Shown here: positions 45,210-53,908 of the stretch, one piece after another
Layout: the number at the start of each line of letters is the position of its first letter
Numbering within the stretch: position 1 is the stretch's first letter
From: Akkermansia muciniphila
GTDB taxonomy: Bacteria; Verrucomicrobiota; Verrucomicrobiia; Verrucomicrobiales; V1-33
Length of the DNA: 64,000 bases
Assembly: GCA_945900785.1 (NCBI GenBank)
Contig: CAMDJM010000006.1
Span: forward strand, 30,795 to 94,794
Direction: 5' to 3'
Notes under the pieces: model-generated
Database searches by the model: none
What the model saw: the letters and a program-made list of their open reading frames with translations, nothing else
What the model was told of the DNA's origin: nothing
Program-made: the position numbers and the translations under genes

Positions 45210-46868
45210 ATGAAGCACTGCTGTTCCTTTTTCGCGGCTTTTTTGCTGGCTCCAGTGGCAGCCTGCTGTGCCGGAACCACTACGCCTGATAACGACACCA
45301 CCACCCTGCGCGTCTTCATCTTCGCCGGCCAGTCCAACATGGTGGGCTCGGATTCGAAGATGCAGGATATCAAAAAGTTCCCCCCCTTTGCCGGACTGGA
45401 TCTGCCTCAGGACAAAATCCTGTATTCCTACAACATCGGCCGGGAGGACAAACTGACCTCCAACGGCTGGGTGGCGCTCCAGCCGGTGGACGGGGTGGTC
45501 GGGCCGGAACTCAGTTTTGCCCGGCGCGTTTCCCAGGAAACCGGAGCCCCCATCGCAATCATCAAATGCGCGGCCGGCGGGACCACCCTGGGAGGCGATT
45601 GGAATCCTGACACTTCTGATGGTTTTAAACTATACCCGCTGGCCCTGCAGCTGGTGCAGTCCTCCCTCGCCGGACTGGACCGGAAGAAGACGTCTTACCG
45701 GATCGAGGGCTTCATGTGGCATCAGGGCGAGAATGATATGTTCAGCAAGGAGTTCAAACCGGCCTATGGCAGGAATCTGAAAAACTTCCTCGCCAGCTGG
45801 CGGCGCGACCTTAAAACGCCGGATCTGAAATTCTACATCGGCGAGCTTTGCACCAAGACCATCTGGGGCATGGACAACCGCGGGAACATGGATGCCATCC
45901 GCACCGGCCAGAAGGCGGTCACCACCACTGACCCCCTGGCGGAATACATTCCCACTTCGCACGACGCCGTGGAGATTGGCGGCGGGGAGGGATTGCATTA
46001 TCACTATGGCACCCTGGGCCAGTTGGAGCATGGTGGGAATTACGCTGACGCCTATCTGCGGACGATAGGAAAATTGCCGCCCAGTGACCGGCCGCTCAAG
46101 GTTTGGCCTTATGCCAAGGGCAGCCCGGTCAAGCTGTTCATCCTCGCCGGGCACCGCAACATGGAAGGCGAGCGGGCCTTCACGCAGGACCTCAATTCCC
46201 TGCCAGGCATGGCATCGCTGGCGGCCGACCAAGCCGGTGTTGCCTACAAATACAGTCTCGGTGGCGGTTACAAAACCTCCCATGGCTGGGAACCCCTCGG
46301 CCCCGCCGGGTATTACGGCACCTTTGGTCCGGAACTCAGCTTTGGAAAAGCATTGCAGACCAAAGTCACCGGGAACATTGCCATCGCCAAATTCACCCAC
46401 AGCGGTTCGCAGATGAACGATTGGACACCTGAGGGCACCGGTGCCAGGGAACGGAACCTCTACCCGGCCTTCATCGCCTTCATCCAGGAATCCGTCAGGG
46501 AGCTGCAGGCCAAAGGACACCCGGTGGAACTGGCCGCCATTTTTTATCACGCCGGGGAAAATGATATGGCCTTTGGCCCATACCGGAACCACGCCGCCAA
46601 ATGGCTGAAGTCCACCATCGCCCAAAGCCGCCTGGATTTGGCACAGCCTGCGCTGAAGTGGTTTGTCAGCCAGCAACCCCCCAGCGAAGGGGAAGGGCTG
46701 AACCGCATCGACGTTACCGCAAACCTGGCCGCCCTCGCCGCCGCAGACCCCGCCTTGATCCACTTGAAGGCCTTCAACCTTCCCGCTCAGGAAGAGAAGC
46801 TGGTTATCACCACGGCGGGCATTGTTGAACTGGGAAAACTGCTGGCGGAGAGCTACTCCGCCCACTGA
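45210..46868 (+). CDS. Tandem sialate O-acetylesterase-like (SASA) protein; second domain catalytically degenerate
   Basis: 552 residues from ATG 45210: signal peptide ending near CCAG, then two SASA domains. The first (about 30-290) is intact: FIFAGQSNMVGSD with the catalytic Ser, MWHQGENDM and, later, GLHYHYGTLG with the catalytic His. The second (about 305-552) has FILAGHRNMEGERAF, where the GQSN core becomes GHRN (no Ser), FYHAGENDMAF, and no His at the end (LVITTAGIVELG). It is therefore a two-domain protein in which one half can be an esterase and the other can only be a structural or binding copy. Both domains keep GPELSF, so they derive from one ancestor. Follows the DUF6288 gene by 1 bp. 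Confidence 0.87.
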   Translation: MKHCCSFFAAFLLAPVAACCAGTTTPDNDTTTLRVFIFAGQSNMVGSDSKMQDIKKFPPFAGLDLPQDKILYSYNIGREDKLTSNGWVALQPVDGVVGPELSFARRVSQETGAPIAIIKCAAGGTTLGGDWNPDTSDGFKLYPLALQLVQSSLAGLDRKKTSYRIEGFMWHQGENDMFSKEFKPAYGRNLKNFLASWRRDLKTPDLKFYIGELCTKTIWGMDNRGNMDAIRTGQKAVTTTDPLAEYIPTSHDAVEIGGGEGLHYHYGTLGQLEHGGNYADAYLRTIGKLPPSDRPLKVWPYAKGSPVKLFILAGHRNMEGERAFTQDLNSLPGMASLAADQAGVAYKYSLGGGYKTSHGWEPLGPAGYYGTFGPELSFGKALQTKVTGNIAIAKFTHSGSQMNDWTPEGTGARERNLYPAFIAFIQESVRELQAKGHPVELAAIFYHAGENDMAFGPYRNHAAKWLKSTIAQSRLDLAQPALKWFVSQQPPSEGEGLNRIDVTANLAALAAADPALIHLKAFNLPAQEEKLVITTAGIVELGKLLAESYSAH

Positions 46869-47232
46869 GGAATCTGAGAAAGGTTATTCGCGAAGTCCGT
46901 GGGGGATTGAAGGGCGGCTGTGCCGAAGCATTTGTCAGAGGTGGTGCAGGGGAGTGGGGCGGGTCAGGGCCGGAATACAGGCGTCCCGCCTGTGCAGGCT
47001 GTTCGTCGTCCCGACGGGAGGCGGCAGGGCGGGAAACTGCGGTCGGGACGACTGCGCGCCGGCACAGGCGGGACGCCTGTGTTCCGGCAAATGCCCGTGC
47101 GGTCGCGGTGAGGTCAGCATGCCGCCGGATGGAACCTGCCGGATTTCCACCAAACTTCCCTGGCACCGGCCTGAAAGGGAGTCAGGGAGGCCAGGGAAGT
47201 GGAGGCGGGTTGGGAGGCGAGGGGCTCCCCGG
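46869..47232. other. Intergenic stretch between convergent genes, holds a palindrome
   Basis: 364 bp between convergent transcription units; contains the palindrome at 46969-47088 and no coding frame of quality. Confidence 0.5.
46969..47088. repeat. Long palindrome with ACAGGCGTCCCGCCTGT core, copy B
   Basis: The 27-nt arms (46969-46995 and 47062-47088) are near-perfect reverse complements; the left arm contains ACAGGCGTCCCGCCTGT. An inner perfect stem TCGTCCCGAC (47006-47015) pairs with GTCGGGACGA (47042-47051). It may act as a bidirectional terminator between the two convergent operons, but the same core occurs at 39893-40059, where genes are not convergent. Confidence 0.75.
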
Positions 47233-47955
47233 TTACTTGAGGGGCTTTACTTTGATGTTGCGGAAGGAGACGGCGCCGTGGTCTCCCTGGAGGGCGATGG
47301 AGCCACTGCCGGATTTGGCGAATTCGGGCATGCTGCCGAATTTGCTGGCGGCGATGCGCTTTTTGAAGTCTTCGCTGCCAAAGACGTATTCGAAGTAGCG
47401 GACGCCGTTGATCTCGTGGAAGCATTTGTCAGAGCCGATGACGAGGCGGACGTGATTCCATTCGCCGGCGGGTTTGGTGGCGTCAAGGATTTGGTTGGTT
47501 TTGGGGTCGATGGGGGGCTGATAGAGGCCGTAGAGCCAGCCGCAGCGTTGTTTGTCCGCAGCGAGGACGTTGTCTTCGAGCTGGAATTCGGGGCCGGTGG
47601 CCCAGACGGCATCCGCTTTGTCAGTGACGTGGAAGATGATGCCGCTGTTGCCGGCGGGGCTGATGTTGTATTCGAGCTGCAGCTCGAACCAGCCGAAGGT
47701 GGCAGCGTTGACGAGGTCTCCGGCGTTGTGAGGGTCCACGCAGGCGAGGGTGCCGTCCTTGACCTGCCAGCCGGGGCGGATGGTGTCTTTTTTGAAGTTG
47801 GACCAGCCTTTGAGGTCGGAGCCGTTGAAGAGCAATTGCCAGCCTGCGGCTTTTTCGGCGGCAGTCAGGGTGTTGGGCGCAGGGGCTTTGTCCTGGGCGG
47901 AGGCGAGGGTGATGGTGCTGAGGAGGGCGACGGTGAGGGCGCGGAGTGGGGGCAT
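47233..47955 (-). CDS. Secreted DUF1080 (3-keto-glycoside hydrolase-like) protein
   Basis: 240 residues from ATG 47955: signal peptide (LRALTVALLSTITLASA), one DUF1080 domain (WQLLFNGSDLKGWSNF, VKDGTLACVD, WFELQLEYNISPAGNSGIIFH, GEWNHVRLVIG, CFHEINGVRYFEY). Single-domain relative of the gene at 13426. It is the last of three leftward genes (47233-50561), each secreted; the gene before it starts 76 bp after the previous stop. Confidence 0.88.
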   Translation of the reverse strand: MPPLRALTVALLSTITLASAQDKAPAPNTLTAAEKAAGWQLLFNGSDLKGWSNFKKDTIRPGWQVKDGTLACVDPHNAGDLVNAATFGWFELQLEYNISPAGNSGIIFHVTDKADAVWATGPEFQLEDNVLAADKQRCGWLYGLYQPPIDPKTNQILDATKPAGEWNHVRLVIGSDKCFHEINGVRYFEYVFGSEDFKKRIAASKFGSMPEFAKSGSGSIALQGDHGAVSFRNIKVKPLK

Positions 47956-48031
47956 GGTGGGTGGTGGAGGGTTGCGGGTGGTTGCTTGGGTTTTCCGTAG
48001 GGAAAAGGGGAGGGCGCAGGGGGCGGAAGGG

Positions 48032-49339
48032 CTATTTTCCAATGCGCCAGAGGGTGGCATCGCTGCGGAGGTAGAGGGAGTTGCCGGAGAGGGAGGGGGT
48101 GCTGAGGATGGTGGCGGCAAGGTCCAGCTTTCCGGTGATGGTGCCCTCGGGGGTGGTGGTGTCGACGGCTTGCAGGAGACCACGTTCGCTGACGGCGTAA
48201 AGGGTTTTATGGGCGAGGATGGGGCTGGCGGAGAAGGGGCCTTCGAGCCGGAGTTTCCACGGGCGCCCGCCGCTGGCGAGATCGGCACAGGTGAGGACGC
48301 CGGCGCTGTTGATGGAGAAGACGTGAGGACCGGCGAGGAGCGGACTGGCGGTGCCGGAGCTGATCTGGGGGGATTCCCATGCGAGGGTGGGCGGGGTGGT
48401 GCCTCCACTCAGGTTCCAGACGGCGAGGCCTTTGCCAGGACAGGGAACGGCGAGATGTTTTTCCCCAATGCCGCTGCTGGCGATGACGGGGCCGGGTTTG
48501 GGCAGGGTCCATTGTTCCTTGCCGGTTTTGGGATCGAGAGCGCTGACGCCTTCGTTGGAAGTCAGGAGAAGCAGGGAGCGCTGGGCGCTGGGGTCGGTCC
48601 AGGTGGTGGGGGAGGTCCAGTTGGCGGTTTTGGGCCGGGAGAGTTTCCAGAGGTTGATGCCAGTGGCGGGGTCGAGGGCGGCGGTGAAGGAATCGCCATC
48701 GTTTTCGATCTGGGTGATGAGCACGCCGTCGGCGATGATGGGAGAGGAGGCGAGGCCGAGACTGTTGCTGGCGTTCGGGTAGTCGAGGGTGAAGCTGCGC
48801 AGCCAGAGGAGATTGCCGTCGAGGTCGAGGGCGAAGCAGTCGTTGGAGGAAAAGAGGGCGTAAAGGCGGGTGCCGTCGCTGGCGGGGGTGGGGGCGGCGA
48901 CGCAGGTTTTTTCGTGGCACATGGTGCGGCCGGTGGCCTGGAAGCGGCGCTCCCACTGTTTTTTGCCGGTGGCGGTGTCGTAGCAGAGGATGTGGAGGGT
49001 CTCCTGCTCGGGGCCGCTGGCGGCTGTCAGGTAAAGGCGGGTGCCGATGATGACCGGAGAGGAAAGGCCGCGGCCGGGGAGGTCGGTTTTCCAGGCAATA
49101 TCCGCTGGGGAAAGGGTGATGGGAAGCTGGCTGGAGGCGGGGGAGTGGGTGACGGAGGAGGCGTTGGGGCCGCGGAATTGGAGCCAGTCGGTTGCGGATG
49201 CGGCGTGGGCGGAGGGGAAGGGAAGAGTGAAGGTGAGGGTGAGGGTGGTGAGGAGAGTGGGGAAGAAGAAATGTTGGAACGTTGAACGTTGAACGTCGAA
49301 CGTTGAACGTCGAATGGAGGCGGCTTGCGGGGGGTGCAT
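48032..49339 (-). CDS. Secreted PQQ-like beta-propeller protein
   Basis: 435 residues: WQFRG-type N-terminal strand (WLQFRGPNASSVTHS) and repeated propeller blades, each ending with a hydrophobic-Gly-x-hydrophobic strand and the ALDPATGINLWK / ALDPKTGKEQWTL / CYDTATGKKQWERR motif typical of PQQ-binding-like (YncE/BamB-type) repeats. These are common secreted proteins of PVC bacteria with no fixed activity. A signal peptide (FFFPTLLTTLTLTFTLPFPSAHA) is preceded by about 22 residues encoded by the tandem repeat at 49272-49318, an unusual N-terminus; a later, non-ATG start cannot be excluded. Middle gene of a leftward group of three. Confidence 0.8.
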   Translation of the reverse strand: MHPPQAASIRRSTFDVQRSTFQHFFFPTLLTTLTLTFTLPFPSAHAASATDWLQFRGPNASSVTHSPASSQLPITLSPADIAWKTDLPGRGLSSPVIIGTRLYLTAASGPEQETLHILCYDTATGKKQWERRFQATGRTMCHEKTCVAAPTPASDGTRLYALFSSNDCFALDLDGNLLWLRSFTLDYPNASNSLGLASSPIIADGVLITQIENDGDSFTAALDPATGINLWKLSRPKTANWTSPTTWTDPSAQRSLLLLTSNEGVSALDPKTGKEQWTLPKPGPVIASSGIGEKHLAVPCPGKGLAVWNLSGGTTPPTLAWESPQISSGTASPLLAGPHVFSINSAGVLTCADLASGGRPWKLRLEGPFSASPILAHKTLYAVSERGLLQAVDTTTPEGTITGKLDLAATILSTPSLSGNSLYLRSDATLWRIGK

Positions 49340-49381
49340 GTTGGGCGGGAAGGTTGGGTTAACGTTGAACGTTGAATATTG
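49272..49381. repeat. Tandem GAACGTT-type short repeats overlapping a start codon region
   Basis: Repeated units close to GAACGTTGAAC occur at 49272-49318 and again at 49360-49381. Read leftward the first group encodes the STFDVQRSTFQHF stretch of the propeller gene, so the repeat enters its coding sequence; between the two groups lies the ATG at 49339. Such TTCAAC-type strings are seen as dispersed microrepeats in some PVC genomes. Confidence 0.6.
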
Positions 49382-49406
49382 AAAGGTGTGGGACCGGCGG
49401 TCTGGC

Positions 49407-50561
49407 TTAGGGTTTTCCTTTGAGGGCGGCTTCCGGGGTGGGAGGGCGGGTGGGGTCGAGGAGGGCGGTGCCGGTGGCGTCGCAGAGGCGGAGCTGGAAG
49501 TCCCATTGGACGGTCCAGGTTTCGGTTTGCTCGTTCTGGCAAATTTTGAGGAGAATCTGGTTGGGGCCGGCTTTGAGTTGGATGGGGAAACGGTATTGGT
49601 CGATTTTCATGCCGCGGTGGTATTCATCGCGGGCGAAGACGGGCTGGCCGTTGAGCCAGAGTTTCCAGGCGTTTTTGCAGCCGAGACGGATTTCGGCGGA
49701 GCGGGCGGTGGGGCTTTGGAAGGTGGTGGTGGCATAGCCGGTGACCTCTTTTAACATGCCGAGCGGTTTGTTGAGGTCGACAATCCCGAATTCATTGGGG
49801 GTGGTCCAAGCCTGCCAGCGGACGGTGGGGTCCTTGCCGGGTTCAGTTTCCTTGCCAGGATAGGCCGCGCTCAGGTCGGGGTTGGTTTCGGGAGGGAAGA
49901 CGGTGTCGTAGCCGCTGCGGTCTTTGTTGGTGAAGGGCCCGATGACTTGCCAGTCCATGAGAAAGCCAAAGTGGCGGGGCAGATCCACGGTTTCGGCTAG
50001 GGCGCGGAGTTCGTCCGTGGCGGCGCGGATCTGGTCTTCGTCGCGGGCGGCCTGGAGGGCCTGACGGAGCTGGGTTTTGTCTTTGGCGGCAGTGGCAGCG
50101 GCGGTGAGGCGGGCCACGGGCTCGCGGCGCAGGGCAGGCACGGGATCTTCCAGCAGGCTGGGGACGAGGCTGTCCCAGACAGCGGGGGCGGTGTGCTGGA
50201 GAAGGTCTGCGGCGAGGAGACGGCCGGCGGGGCCGTGGCTTTGGTTTTTCAGAAAGGTGGTGAGGGTGTCCGGGGAGAGCGGAGTGCTGGCGGCGGCGGC
50301 GCGGTCGGTGAGGGTGAAGATGGCGGCACGCAGCCAGTTGGCGGCGAGGGGGCCAGCCTGGTCCATGGCGGTGAGGAGTTCCGGGAGGTCGGCGGGAGTG
50401 GCCCCGGCAGTGAGGGTTTTCCAGGCGGCGGCGGCTTCGGCATTGCCCTGGCCTTCGGGTCCGACGGCGAGGATTTTAGTCAGGAGAGGACTGGCTGCAG
50501 AAGTGACGCCGGGGTGGGCCAGGGCCAGAGTGAGGGTGAAAAGAGGAATAGCGCCGCGCAT
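49407..50561 (-). CDS. Secreted protein with HEAT-like helices and a galactose-binding-like beta domain
   Basis: 384 residues from ATG 50561: signal peptide (AIPLFTLTLALAHPGVTSA), a helical Ala/Leu-rich region with HEAT-like repeats (about 40-180), then a beta domain (about 190-384) with FLMDWQVIGPFTNKDRSGYDTVFPPE, WKLWLNGQPVFARDEY and IQLKAGPNQILLKICQNEQ. This beta part resembles the galactose-binding/PA14-adjacent domains found in Planctomycete and Verrucomicrobium secreted proteins. First gene of the leftward group of three; upstream sequence to 50945 is not part of the gene. Confidence 0.72.
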   Translation of the reverse strand: MRGAIPLFTLTLALAHPGVTSAASPLLTKILAVGPEGQGNAEAAAAWKTLTAGATPADLPELLTAMDQAGPLAANWLRAAIFTLTDRAAAASTPLSPDTLTTFLKNQSHGPAGRLLAADLLQHTAPAVWDSLVPSLLEDPVPALRREPVARLTAAATAAKDKTQLRQALQAARDEDQIRAATDELRALAETVDLPRHFGFLMDWQVIGPFTNKDRSGYDTVFPPETNPDLSAAYPGKETEPGKDPTVRWQAWTTPNEFGIVDLNKPLGMLKEVTGYATTTFQSPTARSAEIRLGCKNAWKLWLNGQPVFARDEYHRGMKIDQYRFPIQLKAGPNQILLKICQNEQTETWTVQWDFQLRLCDATGTALLDPTRPPTPEAALKGKP

Positions 50562-50787
50562 GGTGGGAAGAATACGCAATTGGGGAGCAGGTGCTTGCGG
50601 AAAGTTGCCGGCCTGGAGGAAAAGGCGGAGGGGGGTTTGCCAGTGGGAAGAGGTCTGGCGGCCTAGGGTTTTGGCAAGGCGTCCGGGGCGGCGCTGCTGG
50701 GTGGGGGCGCGGGCTTGGTTTTGCGGAAAAATAACGGACCTTGCGGCTTGGGGTTTACTTTTTACCCATCTGAATGTATGGGACGGG

Positions 50788-51492
50788 ATGAGATGTTCCA
50801 ATTTAAAAGCCCGGGGCGTCTGGCTGCCGGCCGGGTTGCTGCTGGCGTGGGCAGGGCAGGGCCGGGGAGCGGGGGCGGTCGGGAGTTTTGAAAGTTTGAA
50901 AAAAGGCCATGACGGGGAGTTGGCGCGGACCCTGCAACCCCTCAAGGAGGGTTACCGCAAGGCGCTGCTGGCGCTGGAGGGGCAGCTTTGTGGGAAAGGG
51001 GATTATGCGGGAGCGCAACGGGTGCAGCAGGAGCGGATGCTGTTGGAACGCCAGAACGGAGCCCGGGAGATGAGTGGGGCCGGGGAAGTGAGGATTGAGG
51101 CGGGCAGGGTCGTGCTGGGGGCTCCGGCCGAGAGTGGCGGCGGGTTGAAAATGACCGATGGAGCCTGGATGGGATGGGACGTGGCAGGCGGATTTTTACG
51201 CTGGAGCCTGCCGGCAGGGATGGCCGGCGGGGGCTATGCCGTGGAAATGGTTTATGTCAGTGAAAAGGAGGGAAAATTGAGCCTGGGCCTGCGGGAGGAT
51301 TTCCATTCCTTGAGCCGGGTGGTGCAGTGTGCGGCGGCTCCGGATGCTGGAACGGAAGGCCGGGTGCGGCTGGGCACGCTGCGGCTGCGCCCCGGGGCGG
51401 CGACGTTGGAATTGAAGGTCGCAGCCGCCGGCACGGTGGGTGATTTCAAGGTGAAGCAACTGTTCCTGGTCCCAATGGTGGAAGAGTCATGA
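50788..51492 (+). CDS. Secreted helix-plus-beta-sandwich protein, first of a coupled trio
   Basis: 234 residues from ATG 50788 (signal peptide ending GRGAGA). One helical unit (YRKALLALEGQLCGKGDYAGAQRV) followed by a beta domain with WSLPAGMAGGGYAVEMVYVS. The motif Y-x3-L-x2-LE-x3-GD-x3-A-x2-V recurs in the next two genes. Overlaps the next gene by 4 bp (ATGA). Function unknown; the beta part resembles carbohydrate-binding sandwiches, an inference from the G-x-Y-x-V-x-L pattern. Confidence 0.72.
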   Translation: MRCSNLKARGVWLPAGLLLAWAGQGRGAGAVGSFESLKKGHDGELARTLQPLKEGYRKALLALEGQLCGKGDYAGAQRVQQERMLLERQNGAREMSGAGEVRIEAGRVVLGAPAESGGGLKMTDGAWMGWDVAGGFLRWSLPAGMAGGGYAVEMVYVSEKEGKLSLGLREDFHSLSRVVQCAAAPDAGTEGRVRLGTLRLRPGAATLELKVAAAGTVGDFKVKQLFLVPMVEES

Positions 51493-52976
51493 GGAAATTG
51501 TTCTGCATCGTCGTCTTGTGGTGCGCCCTCTTCCGGGGGGATCAGGCGGGTGCGCAGTCTGCCGGGGACCCCGCTGCCCTCGCGGCGCTCCGGGCGCGCT
51601 ATCAGAAGTTGCTGATGGAGGCCGAGTCCCCCGCACGCCTGCACTGGCTGGCCGCGCTCGAGGCCCTGGAGAGGCAGAAGGCCGTGGCGGGCGATTTTGA
51701 GGTAGCGGCAGCGGTCCGTGCCCAACGGCTGTCCTGGCTGAAGGAGGGCGGCATGCGGTCGGCTGCGGCTGCGGTCCTGCAGCCGATTTCGCTGAAGGGC
51801 GCGGATGCGAAAACGAAGTCAGGCGTGGAGGCGGTGGACCAGAAAAAGGAATCGATGCGCTTCCGCCGCAATGGAGCCTCCATGGAGTGGGAACTGCCCG
51901 GCCAGATGCCCGGGACCTATCAGGTGAGCCTGGTGTGTGGGGTGATCGGACGTTTTGATCTGACGAACCAGCCGGATCCCCTGCGGGATCCCCGCGAGCC
52001 TTTGCCCGTGCGTATCCCGAGTCAATTTATCGACCCCGGCCTGGCCGGCGGGGTGGTCGAGTTCCGGAAAACCGGGGTGCTCAATGAAGGCGTGAGGGTG
52101 CTGCGCTGCTCCGTCAGATCGACGGGCGGCTGGACGGTGACACGCAGTCTGCCGATGGGATCCGTGACTTTGGACAGCAAAAGTGTGAAGTTCTCGCTGA
52201 AGGCGGTGGATGCGCTGCCGGCCGGGGTGATGGATTTTTACCGCTTGGAACTCGTGCCGGATGCACGCGCAGCGGGAGCAGACGTGCAGGGAGCCAAGGA
52301 ACTGGCCCGGCTCAAGGATGTTTATCAAAAGCAATCCACCGACCTGTCCAAAGGGGTGAATGCCCGTTACCTGAAAGGCCTGGCGGATCTGGAAGTGTCA
52401 GCCAGCCGCAACGGGGACAATGAAACCCTGGCCCTGGTGCGTCAGGAACGGAAGCGGATGGAAGGAGCCGGAGCTGGAGCTGGAGTTGGAGCCAGTCCCA
52501 ACATCGCGGCTGGCACCGGGAGGCATGTATTGGCAGTCAAGGAAAAGCTTTATGTGCTGCTCAAGGGGGAGTCGAGACTAACCAATCAGGGGGACTACCT
52601 GACCCGCATGCGCCCGGCCAAAAGCTGCGAGGTGATCTGGAAGCTGGCTGGCCTGGGCGTGCCTTCCGGAACCTACTCGGTGGCCTTGGATTACCGGGTG
52701 ATGGCCGGGAATGGAGGCAGTGCCACGCTCTTTGCCAGTTCGCCAGGAACAGAGCCTGCCCCGGGACTGTCCATTGAGGTGGCTGGGGTTGACGGCAACC
52801 GGGGCTCGATCCCTAAATCAGCGGCCATTTTCACCAGTCAGGGTGAAGTGTTGGGCAATGTGGTGATTCCAAAAGGTTCCCAATATCTGACGCTGAGAGT
52901 GGATTCCCTGAACGATCCGGGAGGGTCGCTTTGTGATTTGAAAGCGATTGAGCTGATGCCGCTCACCGCGCCCTGA
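51489..52976 (+). CDS. Secreted protein with two helix-plus-beta-sandwich modules
   Basis: 495 residues: signal peptide (LFCIVVLWCALFRGDQAGA) and two copies of the module. Copy 1: HWLAALEALERQKAVAGDFEVAAAV then a sandwich (WELPGQMPGTYQVSLVCG). Copy 2: YLKGLADLEVSASRNGDNETLALV then a sandwich (WKLAGLGVPSGTYSVALDY), separated from the first by a short low-complexity GAGAGAGVGAS segment near 330. The start lies within the upstream stop (ATGA). The pattern points to a duplication inside the gene after gene duplication. Function not known. Confidence 0.75.
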   Translation: MRKLFCIVVLWCALFRGDQAGAQSAGDPAALAALRARYQKLLMEAESPARLHWLAALEALERQKAVAGDFEVAAAVRAQRLSWLKEGGMRSAAAAVLQPISLKGADAKTKSGVEAVDQKKESMRFRRNGASMEWELPGQMPGTYQVSLVCGVIGRFDLTNQPDPLRDPREPLPVRIPSQFIDPGLAGGVVEFRKTGVLNEGVRVLRCSVRSTGGWTVTRSLPMGSVTLDSKSVKFSLKAVDALPAGVMDFYRLELVPDARAAGADVQGAKELARLKDVYQKQSTDLSKGVNARYLKGLADLEVSASRNGDNETLALVRQERKRMEGAGAGAGVGASPNIAAGTGRHVLAVKEKLYVLLKGESRLTNQGDYLTRMRPAKSCEVIWKLAGLGVPSGTYSVALDYRVMAGNGGSATLFASSPGTEPAPGLSIEVAGVDGNRGSIPKSAAIFTSQGEVLGNVVIPKGSQYLTLRVDSLNDPGGSLCDLKAIELMPLTAP

Positions 52977-52993
52977 CGTTTCTCTTTTGTGTG

Positions 52994-53908
52994 ATGAAAA
53001 CTATATTCCGTTCTTTTTTTCAACCCTGCGGGCTGATGTTATGCCTCAGTGGGCTCCACGCGCAGGAGCCAAAGGTCCAGGCGGCTGGCGAGGCCAGGGC
53101 CAGTGAAGGGAAGACCCCGGATCCTGCCCTGAGCGCGCTGGAGCAGAACTATGCCCAGGAGCGTGCCGCAGCGATGCGCCGGGTCCTGGCCCGTTATGTG
53201 GATGAACTGGAAGTTTTGGAAAAATCCCTCGCGGCGGCGGGGGATACCACTGGGGCGGCCCGCGTGCGGCTGGAGCATGACCGGGTGTTGCCGGCCCTCG
53301 GATTGTCCGCAGTGTCCAGTAGTGATGCAGATGATTTTGCGGCTTTTGAAGAGGAAGCTCCGGTGCCGGCCCTGAAACCGGTCCCGGCGGCTCCTCCGGC
53401 GGACTTCGAGGCGATTTTGAACACGCTGCGCCCGGCTCCCGCCACCACTGCGGGCGATGGAAAAACGCCTGCCGGGCCTTCGGCCAGCCCTGCCGGTAAC
53501 CTGAAGGGAGCCAAGCGCTTGCTGCGCATGGGCAATGCCAAGCTGGAGGGCACCTACGATCCGACGGCCGGTTATGAGTATTGGTATTCCACCAAGACTG
53601 CCTCCTGGACTTTGAATGACCTGCCGCCTGGATCCTATCAGTTGGTGCTGCGCTACGCCTGTCACGAGCGGGATAGGGGCGGCGGCAAACTGAAGGTGCG
53701 CTTTGGCCCGGCCAAGGAAATTGAAATCAACATCTCCGGCACGGGCGGGTGGAAACGCCGCCGCGAATTGACCATTGGCCCTTTTGAAATCAAGGATACC
53801 CGGGCCGACCTGATCTTTGAAGCCCGGCCTTCCTCCCTGTATCTCATGGATATGGTAGCGGTCCAGGTGCAGCCTGCCGGGGCCGGCGCGAAGCCCTCCA
53901 AGCCATGA
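52994..53908 (+). CDS. Secreted helix-plus-beta-sandwich protein, third of the coupled trio
   Basis: 304 residues from ATG 52994 (a GTG at 52991 precedes it). Signal peptide (FFQPCGLMLCLSGLHA), helical unit (ARYVDELEVLEKSLAAAGDTTGAARV), Pro-rich linker and a clear beta-sandwich (WTLNDLPPGSYQLVLRYACHERDRGGGKLKV), close to the W-x-x-x-PG-x-Y-x-V-x-L-x-YA pattern of CBM6-like carbohydrate-binding domains. Stop overlaps the SDR start by 4 bp, so the short-chain dehydrogenase is translationally coupled to this group. Confidence 0.75.
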   Translation: MKTIFRSFFQPCGLMLCLSGLHAQEPKVQAAGEARASEGKTPDPALSALEQNYAQERAAAMRRVLARYVDELEVLEKSLAAAGDTTGAARVRLEHDRVLPALGLSAVSSSDADDFAAFEEEAPVPALKPVPAAPPADFEAILNTLRPAPATTAGDGKTPAGPSASPAGNLKGAKRLLRMGNAKLEGTYDPTAGYEYWYSTKTASWTLNDLPPGSYQLVLRYACHERDRGGGKLKVRFGPAKEIEINISGTGGWKRRRELTIGPFEIKDTRADLIFEARPSSLYLMDMVAVQVQPAGAGAKPSKP

